DNA of 59,599 bases from Bacteroidota bacterium. Its GTDB lineage: Bacteria > Bacteroidota > Bacteroidia > Chitinophagales > Chitinophagaceae. The position numbers and the translations under genes were made by a program. The first letter of the stretch is position 1, and the number at the start of each line of letters is the position of its first letter. Below the pieces are notes generated by a model. It did not search any database. It was not told where the DNA came from and saw only the letters and a program-made list of their open reading frames with translations. This document shows positions 7,000 through 15,618 of this stretch, piece by piece. The DNA is taken from NCBI GenBank assembly GCA_023433345.1, contig JAEZDA010000014.1:1-59599 (forward strand), given 5' to 3'.

Positions 7000-9447
7000 C
7001 TATCGAACAAGGTTAACTGCTCCCTTTTTCTCAAGAACTTTTCCGGAGATCATTGTAGCCCGTAGCACATATACATACACACCGGAAGGCTGGAGCTTTC
7101 CTTTGTGGCGGCCGTTCCATCCTGCATTTATTCCGCGGAAAATTAGTTCCCCCCACTGGTTAAATACAGTCATTTCCACCGAACTTATAGCATTTCCGTA
7201 CGCAAGAAAGACATCATTCAAACCGTCATTATTAGGTGTGAATGCACCCGGAACAAAAATCTCCTCATCAGTTTGTATAACGGTAACGGTTATACGCGCC
7301 GTATCAGTACAACCTGCAGCATCTGAACCAATCACACTGATATCAGTTGTCTGTGAAAGAGCGATAGATTGATCAGCAAGCGTTTGATTTGCAAAAAGTG
7401 CGGCAGGAGTCCATGCTAAAACTGAATACGCAACGGAAGAAGAAGTGGTTAGATTCACAATGGTTCCGGCTGCTACAGGTGCTGCCGGGCCCGAAATATC
7501 TAATTCAAAAGCGTTTACTGTAATTGTAAATGAAGCAGAAGCTGTGCAGGCTCCATTAGATGCGGTATAAGTAATATCAGAAGTTCCCGGGGACAATCCT
7601 GATACAGTTCCCCCGCCATCAACAGTTGCTACGGCAGTGTTTGAACTGGCCCAGGTTCCACCTGCAAATGAATTCGATAATGTGGTACCGGAGTTGCCTG
7701 CTGTGCAAATTGTATTATCACCAGTGATCGGAGGCAAGGTAAAATCAGTAACTGTAACAACGATCTCTGCCCGAGCACTTTCACATCCCTCAACACTCTG
7801 GCTAACGAAATATGAAACCGATCCTGCAGTTGTGGTTACAGGAACCGGGGCGCTCGTGTTACCTGTACCGCCGGTTGCAGAATTATACCACAGAAGATTG
7901 GAGCCTGTTGCAAGAAGCGGTGAAGCGGCTGAGCCGGTGCATAACTGCAAGGGTGAGCTTACAATTGGCGGCGCTGGCTGAGAAGGAACCGCATTTACAG
8001 TAGTAGCCGATGTACTCGAACATCCGCTTCCGTTAGTAACGGTAATGCTGTAGTTTCCTGGGGCAACATTTGAGAAAACAGTTCCGGACTGAAAATTTGT
8101 TCCGTCGATGCTGTATGTGAGATCTGCTCCCAATGGCGCGGTTACAGTTATCTGGGCCGTTGGCAAACTACAGCTTGGTTGAACAACAGTTAATACAGGG
8201 TTAGCCGGAGTTTCAGGTGCGGCATTTACTGCGAAGGACGCGGTGGATTCGCAGCCCGAAACATCCCTGACGGTAAGTGTATAATTACCGGGAGCAATAG
8301 AGGCTATCACGGGGCTAGGGTCAAATGTGCTTCCATCAATACTGTAGGAAAAATTCGCGCCTACGGGCGATGTGATCTGCACTTCTCCTGTTGCAATGCT
8401 GCAATTTGGTTGTGTAACGGTGAAAACCGGAACAGGAGGGGCACCGGGCGCCGTCGTTATAGTTGCCGTTGTTGTTGCTTCACATCCGCCGGCATCGCGA
8501 ACCGTTATCGTATAGTCGCCTGGAACCAGGCCCGAGAAAACCGGAGATGCCTGAAACACTCCGCCTGTTGAATACGTGTAGCCGGCGCCGTTAGGGTCTG
8601 TCACGGTAATCTCACCAGTGGGAACTGTGCAGGTGGGCTGAATTATTGTTGATGTAACCGTGAAGGAATTCGACTGCACGCGCATATTATTTATCCAGGC
8701 GGCATTGGCTGTTGTGTTCGCCGCGCCGGGAGTTTCCTCTGCGGATCCCGCCAAGCCAATCGTCCACGAGGCCGCATTGTTATACTGATCATCGGCAAGG
8801 TAAAGGTTCGCACCTGAACCCACTGCGCCCTTTGAAACAGATGGCACCTGTGCACCTGTTGCAGGTGTGAAGCCAAAAACTACTGAGTGATTTGCTGAGC
8901 TGAGGTTATTTGGCGAAATCGTTACAACGGCGTCGCCACCGTTTGCAAGGCCCATCGAAACCCAATCAACCGTAGCGCCGTATCCTGAAGTGGGATAAAC
9001 ATATGTTGGGGCTGACGGCGATATCGGTTCATTAAGATTTTGTTCGAGAAGGGAACTTGTTATCGGGAGAATATAAACGTAATCATTATTTGCATCAGTC
9101 GGGTCATCAGATCCTGCCGGTATTTTCAGGTTGCGGTCGCCATCATTATATATAAGTATGATGGACCCGTATGGAACGGCTTCCCATTCGGAGATATTTT
9201 TGAATCGGTAGTGGCCTGCTGCAATACCGGTTCCTGAGCCGCCATACCATCCGTTATGGTCATCGAAGATCCAGTTTCTAAGGTCAGCTGTACTGTCTGT
9301 GCAAGTACGCGTTCCCACTACAAGCAATTCAATGAATTCTTTAGATGCGTTGGTTCCCTGGCTGAGTTCATTAACGATCAGGTTATTTTGGGCGAGAATC
9401 GCATTTCCATAAAAAAGAACAAATAGAACAAGTAAAAATCTTCTCAT
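7000..9447 (-). CDS. Large secreted repeat protein with type IX secretion C-terminal domain
   Basis: 815 aa from the ATG at 9447 (a TTG seven codons upstream is less likely). Layout: signal peptide (MRRFLLVLFVLFYGNAILAQ); a lamin-tail-like domain ('IVNELSQGTNASKEFIELLVVG ...'); three tandem SprB-like repeats of about 75 aa, each with 'PTC/PNC/PSC', 'YSIDG' and 'PGNYTxTVxDxxGC' motifs; Ig-like segments; a Big_2-like domain ('NTAVATVDGGGTVSGLSPGTSDITY'); and a gliding-motility-associated CTD ('FVPGAFTPNNDGLNDVFLAYG ... GVYVYVLRA'). The CTD routes export by the type IX system and surface attachment. Probably an adhesin or motility-related surface protein. Confidence 0.88.
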   Translation of the reverse strand: MRRFLLVLFVLFYGNAILAQNNLIVNELSQGTNASKEFIELLVVGTRTCTDSTADLRNWIFDDHNGWYGGSGTGIAAGHYRFKNISEWEAVPYGSIILIYNDGDRNLKIPAGSDDPTDANNDYVYILPITSSLLEQNLNEPISPSAPTYVYPTSGYGATVDWVSMGLANGGDAVVTISPNNLSSANHSVVFGFTPATGAQVPSVSKGAVGSGANLYLADDQYNNAASWTIGLAGSAEETPGAANTTANAAWINNMRVQSNSFTVTSTIIQPTCTVPTGEITVTDPNGAGYTYSTGGVFQASPVFSGLVPGDYTITVRDAGGCEATTTATITTAPGAPPVPVFTVTQPNCSIATGEVQITSPVGANFSYSIDGSTFDPSPVIASIAPGNYTLTVRDVSGCESTASFAVNAAPETPANPVLTVVQPSCSLPTAQITVTAPLGADLTYSIDGTNFQSGTVFSNVAPGNYSITVTNGSGCSSTSATTVNAVPSQPAPPIVSSPLQLCTGSAASPLLATGSNLLWYNSATGGTGNTSAPVPVTTTAGSVSYFVSQSVEGCESARAEIVVTVTDFTLPPITGDNTICTAGNSGTTLSNSFAGGTWASSNTAVATVDGGGTVSGLSPGTSDITYTASNGACTASASFTITVNAFELDISGPAAPVAAGTIVNLTTSSSVAYSVLAWTPAALFANQTLADQSIALSQTTDISVIGSDAAGCTDTARITVTVIQTDEEIFVPGAFTPNNDGLNDVFLAYGNAISSVEMTVFNQWGELIFRGINAGWNGRHKGKLQPSGVYVYVLRATMISGKVLEKKGAVNLVR

Positions 9448-9465
9448 TTTAAGCAGCTTAAACGG

Positions 9466-9473
9466 CAAATTTA
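9466..9473 (-). promoter_or_regulatory. -7 promoter box of the large secreted protein gene
   Basis: The minus strand reads TAAATTTG, an exact TAnnTTTG match, giving a predicted leader of about 15 nt before the ATG at 9447. This supports the ATG over the upstream TTG, which lies inside the box. Confidence 0.5.
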
Positions 9474-9633
9474 AGAGATAATACCGGTTAAAATTGCCGC
9501 AATTGCAGGGTTAAACCATTATTTCAAATCGGAAGTACTAGGGCAGGTATTAGCGACGTAAATAGTAAACAACCTTGAACAATTATAAACGCTTACAGAC
9601 AAAACCCGTTACCAGTACCGCATACTGAAAAAC

Positions 9634-9656
9634 CCCGGAGTTCGGGGGCTTTTAAA
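9634..9656. terminator. Probable bidirectional rho-independent terminator
   Basis: CCCCG-GAGTT-CGGGG stem-loop with a T-run after it on the minus strand (GGGGTTTTT) and GCTTTT on the plus strand. On the minus strand it lies downstream of tRNA-Arg. Confidence 0.55.
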
Positions 9657-9715
9657 GTGACCGGGCTGGCATTTGTTCCAGATCCATTTCGATATGGCCT
9701 TACCCAAGGCGCTCT

Positions 9716-9748
9716 ATCTGCCTTTGGCAGATGGGTCTTTTTATTTTT
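9716..9748 (+). terminator. Terminator-like hairpin on the plus strand with no gene in front of it
   Basis: A seven-base-pair stem (ATCTGCC/GGCAGAT) with a 3-nt loop is followed by GGG and then TCTTTTTATTTTT. It has the form of a rho-independent terminator, but no plus-strand gene precedes it within 2.7 kb. Confidence 0.4.
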
Positions 9749-9784
9749 CGTCGCTTTTGAACGAGCTCACACCGCCACAGAACA

Positions 9785-9810
9785 AAAAAGCCCCCGCAAA
9801 TGCGAGGGCC
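9785..9810 (-). terminator. Rho-independent terminator of tRNA-Arg
   Basis: Read on the minus strand, GCCCTCGC-ATTT-GCGGGGGC forms a strong stem and is followed directly by TTTTTT. It starts four nt after the tRNA 3' end. Confidence 0.8.
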
Positions 9811-9813
9811 TTG

Positions 9814-9887
9814 TGACCGCGTTAGGATTCAAACCTAAAACCTTCTGATCCGTAGTCAGATGCTCTATTCAGTTGAGCTACGCAGCC
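9814..9887 (-). tRNA. tRNA-Arg (anticodon ACG)
   Basis: The 74-nt minus-strand sequence folds into a full cloverleaf: acceptor GGCTGCG paired with CGCGGTC (two G-T wobbles), D arm with AGCTCAACTGAATAGAGC, anticodon stem TCTGA/TCAGA with loop CTACGGA (anticodon ACG), and T arm TTAGG-TTTGAAT-CCTAA. The discriminator is A; CCA is not encoded. A34 would be deaminated to inosine by TadA, reading CGU/CGC/CGA. Confidence 0.95.
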
Positions 9888-9900
9888 AAAATTGGGAATG

Positions 9901-9932
9901 CAAAAATAATAGCTTTACATTTTTCTGCCAAA
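9901..9932 (-). promoter_or_regulatory. Promoter of tRNA-Arg
   Basis: On the minus strand TTTG (9932-9929) and TATTTTTG (9908-9901) are separated by 20 nt, an exact match to the Bacteroidota consensus. The predicted start is about 10 nt before the mature tRNA 5' end. Confidence 0.65.
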
Positions 9933-9993
9933 TTAAACATAATGGCTGTAGAAAATCAAAGAATGATCGCCGATAAAATCATTATTTTGGAAT

Positions 9994-10521
9994 ATGCAAG
10001 TTTTATTTTTCCTTTTTACGATCCTGAATTTGTCTCAGTTTCCTTCAAATTTCAGCCCTGCGGCTGAGGGCTCCTCAACCTTTATTTTAGTCCGTCATGC
10101 TGAAAAAGAAAAATCGGGAGATGATCCGGAATTAAGTATGGAGGGAAAACAGCGGGCAAAAGAGCTTTCCATATTGCTGAGGGAAACACAGATCGATGCT
10201 ATTTATTCAACCCCTTTTAAGCGAACAAGACAAACCATGCTGCCACTTGCGGATTTGAAGAATCTTCCGGTAAAAGAATATTCGGCAAGCATGCCTTATG
10301 CTCAATTCGCCGATAAACTTTCATCAGAACACCCGGGAAAAGTGATACTTATCGCGGGCCATTCAAACACCATCCCGGAAATACTAAAGGTGTTAAGCAA
10401 GGGCTCATTCAACATCAGCATTGATGAAAGTGAATATGATAACCTGTTCATCGTTACCGGAATTAATGAAGCGCATCCCACCGTTCTGCATTTAAAATAT
10501 GGAAACCCAACTGTAAAATAA
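9994..10521 (+). CDS. Secreted histidine phosphatase (phosphoglycerate-mutase-like, SixA-like size)
   Basis: 175 aa. An N-terminal hydrophobic stretch (MQVLFFLFTILNLSQF) looks like a signal peptide or membrane anchor. The histidine phosphatase motifs follow: 'FILVRHAEK' (catalytic His), 'IYSTPFKRTRQT' and 'ILIAGHSNTIPE' (second His). The short length and lack of a cofactor-mutase insert fit the SixA/PhoE-like phosphatase branch. Substrate unknown; the location is likely periplasmic. Confidence 0.82.
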   Translation: MQVLFFLFTILNLSQFPSNFSPAAEGSSTFILVRHAEKEKSGDDPELSMEGKQRAKELSILLRETQIDAIYSTPFKRTRQTMLPLADLKNLPVKEYSASMPYAQFADKLSSEHPGKVILIAGHSNTIPEILKVLSKGSFNISIDESEYDNLFIVTGINEAHPTVLHLKYGNPTVK

Positions 10522-10558
10522 CCTGTCAACGAAATATGGGAAATACAATTTTCACCTT

Positions 10559-11233
10559 CTATCTCCCCTTGTTGTAATTCGGAATATTCATCCCGAGAAT
10601 GATATTTCGCTTCGCGGTAAAAATTTCTTCAGTTTTTTCCAAAACGAGAATTCCACTTCCTCCCCTTTTCTGCAGATTCTTTCTTTTAGCCGTCGTGAGA
10701 TACTTGTCGTCATCAAACAAAAAATCATCGATATAATATTCATTTATGCCCGGCTCAATGATAGTTGCATGAATGTGGGCAGGCTCATCACTGCGAGGAT
10801 AAAACCCGGGACGAATTGTATAAATACTGTAACGACCGTCTGCTCCTGTTTTCACCCAACCGCGGATATAACCATGCGTTCTGCCCTGTTCATCCGGCTG
10901 CATACTGCGGGGTTCATTCGCATTATGCACATAGCGGCCATTAGTGTCTGTTTGATAATAATAAAGCACAACATCCTTCGCAGGAGTAGTGCCATCCGCT
11001 TTAAAGATCACTCCGGAAATATGCAACTTTGCGCCTCCTTTCTTCCATGCAGCGCTGGAGTCCACAGCAGTTATGTTAGCCGGCATTCCCTCCTGATAAT
11101 ATTCACTATTCTCAAAGGGCCCTCCGACCGGTGCAGGGGACGAACTTTCAGAAGGATTTTGTGATGATTGTCCGCCGCATGATAAAAAAACATTTAGTAA
11201 CAGTGAAAGCATCGCGAATGATATTGTTTTCAT
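10559..11233 (-). CDS. Intradiol ring-cleavage dioxygenase-like lipoprotein
   Basis: 224 aa. The signal ends in a lipobox (LLNVFLSCGG), so the protein is a membrane-anchored lipoprotein. The remainder is the protocatechuate 3,4-dioxygenase core: 'LHISGVIFKADGTTPAKDVVLYYYQTDTNGRY', 'TGADGRYSIYTIRPGFYPRSDEPAHIHATI'. The last segment keeps the Tyr, Arg and the His-x-His pair that bind catalytic ferric iron. Cytoplasmic intradiol enzymes cleave catechols; exported lipoprotein versions are known in Bacteroidota and actinobacteria but substrates are unclear. It has no aromatic-degradation neighbours. Confidence 0.82.
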   Translation of the reverse strand: MKTISFAMLSLLLNVFLSCGGQSSQNPSESSSPAPVGGPFENSEYYQEGMPANITAVDSSAAWKKGGAKLHISGVIFKADGTTPAKDVVLYYYQTDTNGRYVHNANEPRSMQPDEQGRTHGYIRGWVKTGADGRYSIYTIRPGFYPRSDEPAHIHATIIEPGINEYYIDDFLFDDDKYLTTAKRKNLQKRGGSGILVLEKTEEIFTAKRNIILGMNIPNYNKGR

Positions 11234-11417
11234 GTCTTCAAAAATTTTTATGAGAGGAGTGCGTGTATAATGAAATATAATCTACGAACCTTTGGCTAAA
11301 CCGCGATACTACAATGGATGAACGGTGCTTCCCATTAAAAAAAATCATCGGGAAGCTTTGAGCTGAAAATAGTTTCGGCTGTGGTAACTTCGCGAGGCTT
11401 GCTCAGAAATTTAATTT

Positions 11418-12641
11418 ATGAACGATTCAAAATTTGAAGCGCTTTTTCAGCATGCCTCGATGGGCATTTTGGTTGCGAATGAAAGGGGCCGGATAACCAT
11501 GGCCAACAGGTTCCTTCTTGATCAGTTTGGTTATCCGACCACCGATGAACTTGTGGGAAAACCTATTGAAAAACTGATACCTGCACGATACAAGCACGAT
11601 CATTCAACGTACAGGGAAAAATATGTAGAACATCCTTCTCCGCGGGCAATGGGAATTGGCAGAGATTTGTTTGCCATCAAAAAAGATGGAACCGAATTTC
11701 CGGTGGAGATCAGCTTAAGTCATTACGAATCTGAAGGTGAAAAATTTGTAATCGCCTTTGTGAGTGATATAACTAAGAGAAAAGAAATTGAGCGGGATGT
11801 TATACTCCAGAAAGAAAAACTTGCAGAGATAAATAAGAAGATCGAGGAATTGAATGACGAGTTGGAGCAAAAGGTGGAATTGCGAACTGGCCAGCTGAAA
11901 GAATTGATGCAGGAAGTGGAAGCTTCGCGGGATGAGTTGTCGAAAGCGCTGAATAAGGAAAAGGAACTGAGTGATTTGAAATCCCGCTTTGTATCAATGG
12001 CATCGCATGAATTCCGCACGCCATTAAGTACGATCCTCTCTTCTGCATCGCTACTGGCAAAGTATACCGAAAAGTTTGAACAGCCGAATCGCGACAAACA
12101 CATTTTGAGAATTAAATCTTCCGTGAACAACCTCACCGGTATCCTCAACGAATTTCTTTCAATCGGGCGCATTGAAGATGGAAAGATCCAGGCGCATCCG
12201 CAGGCTTTTAATTTAAAAGATATTTGCGCCGGTGTTTGTTCAGAAATGCAGTCTTTGGTTATCCATGGCCAGGTGATCCAGTACAGTCATGAAGGCGCAG
12301 AAGAGGTTTTACTGGACCCGGCATTGTTCAGAAACATTCTTATCAACCTGCTTTCAAATGCAATCAAATTCTCTCATCCCGGAGGAAAGATCACAGTGGC
12401 GACATCAGTGGGTAAGAATCGGGTAGTGCTAACCGTTAGTGATACCGGGATGGGTATTTCGAAGGATGATCAGCAGCATTTGTTTGAGCGGTTTTTCCGC
12501 GCGGCGAACGCGACAAATATTCAGGGTACGGGGTTGGGGCTGCATATTGTGGGACGGTATATTGAGTTGATGGAAGGAAAGATCGAATACGAAAGCGAGT
12601 TGGAGAAAGGCACGACTTTTAAGCTCACCTTCCCTCAATAG
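11418..12641 (+). CDS. PAS sensor histidine kinase (FixL-like PAS), cytoplasmic
   Basis: 407 aa, no membrane segments. PAS domain about 5-125, coiled coil about 128-185, HisKA with phospho-His at H197 (MASHEFRTPL), HATPase with N box (about 310-319), G1 DTGMGI (342-347) and G2 GTGLGL (370-375). The PAS segment 'HSTYREKY ... MGIGR ... KKDGTEFPVEISL' can be aligned with FixL so that H62 meets the proximal haem His and R82 the O2-binding Arg, 20 residues apart in both. Many non-haem PAS domains share this pattern, so haem is only possible. The receiver-Crp regulator downstream is the likely partner. Confidence 0.88.
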   Translation: MNDSKFEALFQHASMGILVANERGRITMANRFLLDQFGYPTTDELVGKPIEKLIPARYKHDHSTYREKYVEHPSPRAMGIGRDLFAIKKDGTEFPVEISLSHYESEGEKFVIAFVSDITKRKEIERDVILQKEKLAEINKKIEELNDELEQKVELRTGQLKELMQEVEASRDELSKALNKEKELSDLKSRFVSMASHEFRTPLSTILSSASLLAKYTEKFEQPNRDKHILRIKSSVNNLTGILNEFLSIGRIEDGKIQAHPQAFNLKDICAGVCSEMQSLVIHGQVIQYSHEGAEEVLLDPALFRNILINLLSNAIKFSHPGGKITVATSVGKNRVVLTVSDTGMGISKDDQQHLFERFFRAANATNIQGTGLGLHIVGRYIELMEGKIEYESELEKGTTFKLTFPQ

Positions 12642-12903
12642 GTACCCCGATACATCATTTAGACACCCCTACAAGCTAATTTTCTCAATCACACAGCTTT
12701 CTTAGCATCAAATCGGCCGCGTAATTCATAACATTTTGGGAATTTAAAGGGATCAGAGTTGCCAGCAGTGGATGCTAACTGCATTTTTCGCATATTTTTC
12801 CATTGATCTGCGCAAAGCCAGAAAGGAATAACAAAATATCAATGCATGAAAAAAGCGTTGGGGCGTAAGACAGGAGCCGCAAGGGCACTTAACTAGCCTA
12901 TCG

Positions 12904-12911
12904 TATATTTG
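12904..12911 (+). promoter_or_regulatory. -7 promoter box of the receiver-Crp gene
   Basis: TATATTTG matches TAnnTTTG exactly and ends five nt before the ATG at 12917, predicting a leader of about 2 nt. So the regulator has its own promoter separate from the kinase gene. Confidence 0.5.
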
Positions 12912-12916
12912 TCGCC

Positions 12917-13981
12917 ATGAAGCAGCACATACTTCTTATCGAGGATAACGTTGAGATCAGGGAAAACACCGCCGAAATTCTCGAACTCGCTAACTACCGC
13001 GTTACCACGGCAGAAAACGGCAAACTCGGCGTGGAAGCCGCCCTTAAAGAACGCCCCGACCTCATAATCTGCGACGTTATGATGCCGGTGCTCGATGGCT
13101 ACGGGGTGCTGCATCTTATAAACAAAAACTCCCAACTCGAAGGTATACCTTTCATTTTTTTAACCGCAAAATCCGAACGGTCAGACCTCCGAAAGGGAAT
13201 GGAAATGGGCGCCGACGATTACATCACTAAACCTTATACCGACATCGAACTGCTCAATGCAATTGAAAGCAGGATAAAGAAGGCCAGTCTTCTGAAAAAA
13301 CATTATCCGCCAACAGATGAGGGAATGCAAAATATGTTAGCGGACCTCGCCGGCCCTAATGCATTGCAAAGTTTTGCTGAGCATAGAAAAGAAAATACAT
13401 ACAGGAAGAAACAGGTCATCTACCTGCAAGGTAATCATCCGCAGAAACTATTCTACCTTAAACAGGGGAAGGTGAAAACATTTGTAAGCAGCGAAGAAGG
13501 TAAAGACCTTACAATCGGCCTTTACTCGGAAGGTGACTTCTTCGGATACACGGCACTGTTAGAACAAAGCACTTATAAGGAAACTGCTGAAACACTGGAT
13601 GAGTCAATAATCGTGGAAATTCCAATGGAAGAGTTCAGCGAGCTGTTGTCTATTAACGTACAAGTAGCCGGGAAATTTATAAAACTCCTCGCCAAAAACA
13701 TAACTGAAAAAGAACAGCAATTGCTAAATGTGGCCTACAACTCCCTAAGAAAAAGAGTTGCAAATACGCTGATCACTTTGAAAGAGAAATATTGTAAAAA
13801 CCAGGATGAAGAGCCGTTTACAATTCAAATCTCCCGGGAAGACCTGGCTAATATTGCAGGAACAGCCACTGAATCTCTAATTAGAACCTTAAGTGATTTC
13901 AAAAATGAACGACTTATTGAGATCCAGGGAAGTAAAATCACCCTGATCAAAGAAAAAAAGCTGGCAGACATGCTGAACTAA
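12917..13981 (+). CDS. Response regulator fused to a Crp/Fnr transcription factor
   Basis: 354 aa. Residues 1-122 are a receiver (acidic E9/D10, phospho-acceptor D53 in 'ICDVMMP', T83, K105 in 'ITKPY'). Residues about 155-260 are a cyclic-nucleotide-binding-like barrel ('FYLKQGKVKTFVSSEEGKDLTIGLYSEGDFFGYTALL'). Residues 270-345 are a Crp-type winged HTH ('ISREDLANIAGTATESLIRTLSDFKNERLIE'). There are no Fnr-type cysteines for a 4Fe-4S cluster. The design combines in one chain what FixJ and FixK do as two proteins. The cbb3 operon converges on it, which makes that operon the obvious target, though this is inference. Confidence 0.9.
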   Translation: MKQHILLIEDNVEIRENTAEILELANYRVTTAENGKLGVEAALKERPDLIICDVMMPVLDGYGVLHLINKNSQLEGIPFIFLTAKSERSDLRKGMEMGADDYITKPYTDIELLNAIESRIKKASLLKKHYPPTDEGMQNMLADLAGPNALQSFAEHRKENTYRKKQVIYLQGNHPQKLFYLKQGKVKTFVSSEEGKDLTIGLYSEGDFFGYTALLEQSTYKETAETLDESIIVEIPMEEFSELLSINVQVAGKFIKLLAKNITEKEQQLLNVAYNSLRKRVANTLITLKEKYCKNQDEEPFTIQISREDLANIAGTATESLIRTLSDFKNERLIEIQGSKITLIKEKKLADMLN

Positions 13982-14460
13982 TTAACACGAATATTACCAA
14001 TAACCCATTGGTTGAACCTCCTCCGCATTTCAGAAAATTCTTTTTCCAACTTCATCATGGCAGCTCTGAGATATTCCTGTGCCGTACTTACTTTTTTCTC
14101 CTGCTTTTGATCCTTTATCCCCTTGGAATAATTTACTTGTTCAATCTGAAATTTCACCTCGGCAACCAAACGCCTGACTGAGTCTTCAGTTGTTATAAAG
14201 CCGCTTTGAAAAGCTTCAGCTTCTAAAATAGTATCCCGCCCGGAAGCAACATCAACCACGTGAGAAAGTCGGGTTTTTAAAAAGCTTACTTCCATCAACA
14301 AAAAATCAAGCTCGCGCAACCACGCTTCAGACTCCTGCGAAAAAAGCTCATTAAAATCCATAATCGTCGCTGTCTCGCGTGTTTTCATTTCAATCAAAAA
14401 TAAAAATTCCACCTGCCTTAAAAAAAGACGCTGATCATTTACCCAACTGCTTTTAATCAT
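13978..14460 (-). CDS. Small uncharacterised protein, last gene of the cbb3 operon
   Basis: 160 aa, soluble, highly charged and mainly helical, with likely coiled coil ('SWLRELDFLLMEVSFLKTRLSHVVD', 'EYLRAAMMKLEKEFSEMRRRFNQW'). No family is recognised. The ATG at 14460 lies in the stop of the preceding TauE/SafE gene (8-nt overlap), so the two are probably translationally coupled; internal Met at codons 26 and 34 are alternative starts. Its stop overlaps the stop of the convergent receiver-Crp gene by 4 nt. Confidence 0.6.
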   Translation of the reverse strand: MIKSSWVNDQRLFLRQVEFLFLIEMKTRETATIMDFNELFSQESEAWLRELDFLLMEVSFLKTRLSHVVDVASGRDTILEAEAFQSGFITTEDSVRRLVAEVKFQIEQVNYSKGIKDQKQEKKVSTAQEYLRAAMMKLEKEFSEMRRRFNQWVIGNIRVN

Positions 14461-15157
14461 GGCAGTTTATGCCAGTACCATAAAGATGTTTCTCGTGAAT
14501 AGACGGGCTTAGAAATGGTATACCGAGATTCAAACCTCTCATTATCAGAATTCCCGCCATCACAAAAACGACATAAGGATAAAGCTTGCGGATCTTTGCC
14601 CGGAAGCCGGCTTTAATACTTAAAGAAAAGAATGCTACCGCCCACATCATCGGCAATGTGCCCAGCCCGAATGCGGCCATAAATAGTAAACCAGACATTA
14701 CACTTCCCCCCGCTACTGCCACAGCAAGAGCGGCATAAACCAAACCACATGGGAGAAGCCCGTTCAATAAACCGATAGTGAAAACAGAAGAGTAATGCGG
14801 CTTCGAATACAGTGATCCAATTTTGTTTCTCAACGGCATTAACCATTGCATCCTGCTTCCGCCGCTTCTTACCTTACCAGGCATAAACAAAAAGATCATC
14901 ATGCCCACCCCTGTACCGATCGTAAGGAATTTTTGAAGGCCAAGTAAAAAGAAGGAATAACCAATTGTTCCTAAAATAGCGCCCAGAATAGCATAGGTTA
15001 TCGCCCTTCCGGCATTATACAACAAAGTGCTTGTAAATCGCGAGGCATCTGAATCATTTACCTGTGGCAAAGTCATTGCAATGGGCCCGCACATCCCAAC
15101 ACAATGAAAACTTCCAACGGCTCCCATAACAAGACCTGTAATTATCCATGTGCTCAC
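14453..15157 (-). CDS. Sulfite exporter TauE/SafE-family membrane protein of the cbb3 operon
   Basis: 234 aa, six to seven predicted membrane segments. It opens with 'GLVMGAVGSFHCVGMCGPIAM', with the His-x2-Gly-Met-Cys-Gly-Pro motif typical of the branch of TauE/SafE proteins found beside fixH/ccoH, and later has 'NGLLPCGLVYAALAVAVA'. The Cys/His/Met residues suggest copper handling for cbb3 assembly rather than sulfite export; that is inference from neighbours. The start is GTG at 15157, overlapping the FixH stop (GTGA). Confidence 0.85.
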   Translation of the reverse strand: MSTWIITGLVMGAVGSFHCVGMCGPIAMTLPQVNDSDASRFTSTLLYNAGRAITYAILGAILGTIGYSFFLLGLQKFLTIGTGVGMMIFLFMPGKVRSGGSRMQWLMPLRNKIGSLYSKPHYSSVFTIGLLNGLLPCGLVYAALAVAVAGGSVMSGLLFMAAFGLGTLPMMWAVAFFSLSIKAGFRAKIRKLYPYVVFVMAGILIMRGLNLGIPFLSPSIHEKHLYGTGINCHD

Positions 15158-15588
15158 GGTACAAACAATTCGGGTTCATCGTAATAAGATCTTCCTGATT
15201 CCTGCCAAAGCACTTTTACATAATACTTTCCTGGCCTCAATTTTCCGCCATTTATTAAAATGTCTGCGCTGGTTGTTTCAACCTTAAATTTCCTGTCCTG
15301 TTTTTCATCCATTGGAAAATAAAGGTGCACCGAGGCATCTACATTCCTTTCATTCATTTCAGGCGGAAAAACTATATGGATGTTGCTGCCTGAATATCGA
15401 ACCTGTAATGGCTTTGTTAATGACGCAGCATTTCTCCTGGCATCGATCGTTTCCTGATATACAAGCTCCTTGTCATAATATCCGGTAGTAACTAATTGCT
15501 GCTCCTGACTGGATGATTTTATCACGAGCACAATGATACCTGTTACAAACAGAGAGAATACGATCATTATTCTATAACCCCAGTTCAT
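15154..15588 (-). CDS. fixH: FixH/CcoH family protein
   Basis: 144 aa. A single N-terminal membrane helix ('YRIMIVFSLFVTGIIVLVI') is followed by a periplasmic domain with the FixH pattern 'YYDKELVYQETIDARRNAASL' and an immunoglobulin-like beta domain. FixH assists assembly of cbb3 oxidase, probably with the copper ATPase CcoI. It lies between ccoG and the TauE/SafE gene with a 4-nt overlap to the latter. Confidence 0.88.
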   Translation of the reverse strand: MNWGYRIMIVFSLFVTGIIVLVIKSSSQEQQLVTTGYYDKELVYQETIDARRNAASLTKPLQVRYSGSNIHIVFPPEMNERNVDASVHLYFPMDEKQDRKFKVETTSADILINGGKLRPGKYYVKVLWQESGRSYYDEPELFVP

Positions 15589-15618
15589 TATTATTGATTT
15601 AATTTTTACATTGAAGAT

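Larger units (their letters stand above)
9448..9784. other. Intergenic region without a gene: two hairpins with T-tracts
   Basis: No convincing open frame is seen between the secreted-protein gene and the tRNA. Two hairpins stand out: 9634-9650 (CCCCG/CGGGG stem, followed by T-rich sequence on both strands, a likely bidirectional terminator) and 9716-9732 (perfect ATCTGCC/GGCAGAT stem with a TTT loop, followed on the plus strand by a run of T). The second points along the plus strand although no plus-strand gene ends here, so a small RNA or a decayed element is possible. Confidence 0.5.

Noticed and set aside
9640..9780. A second tRNA or an SRP/6S-like RNA between the secreted protein and tRNA-Arg
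   Set aside because: No cloverleaf can be drawn and none of the conserved SRP or 6S motifs is present; only two simple hairpins remain.
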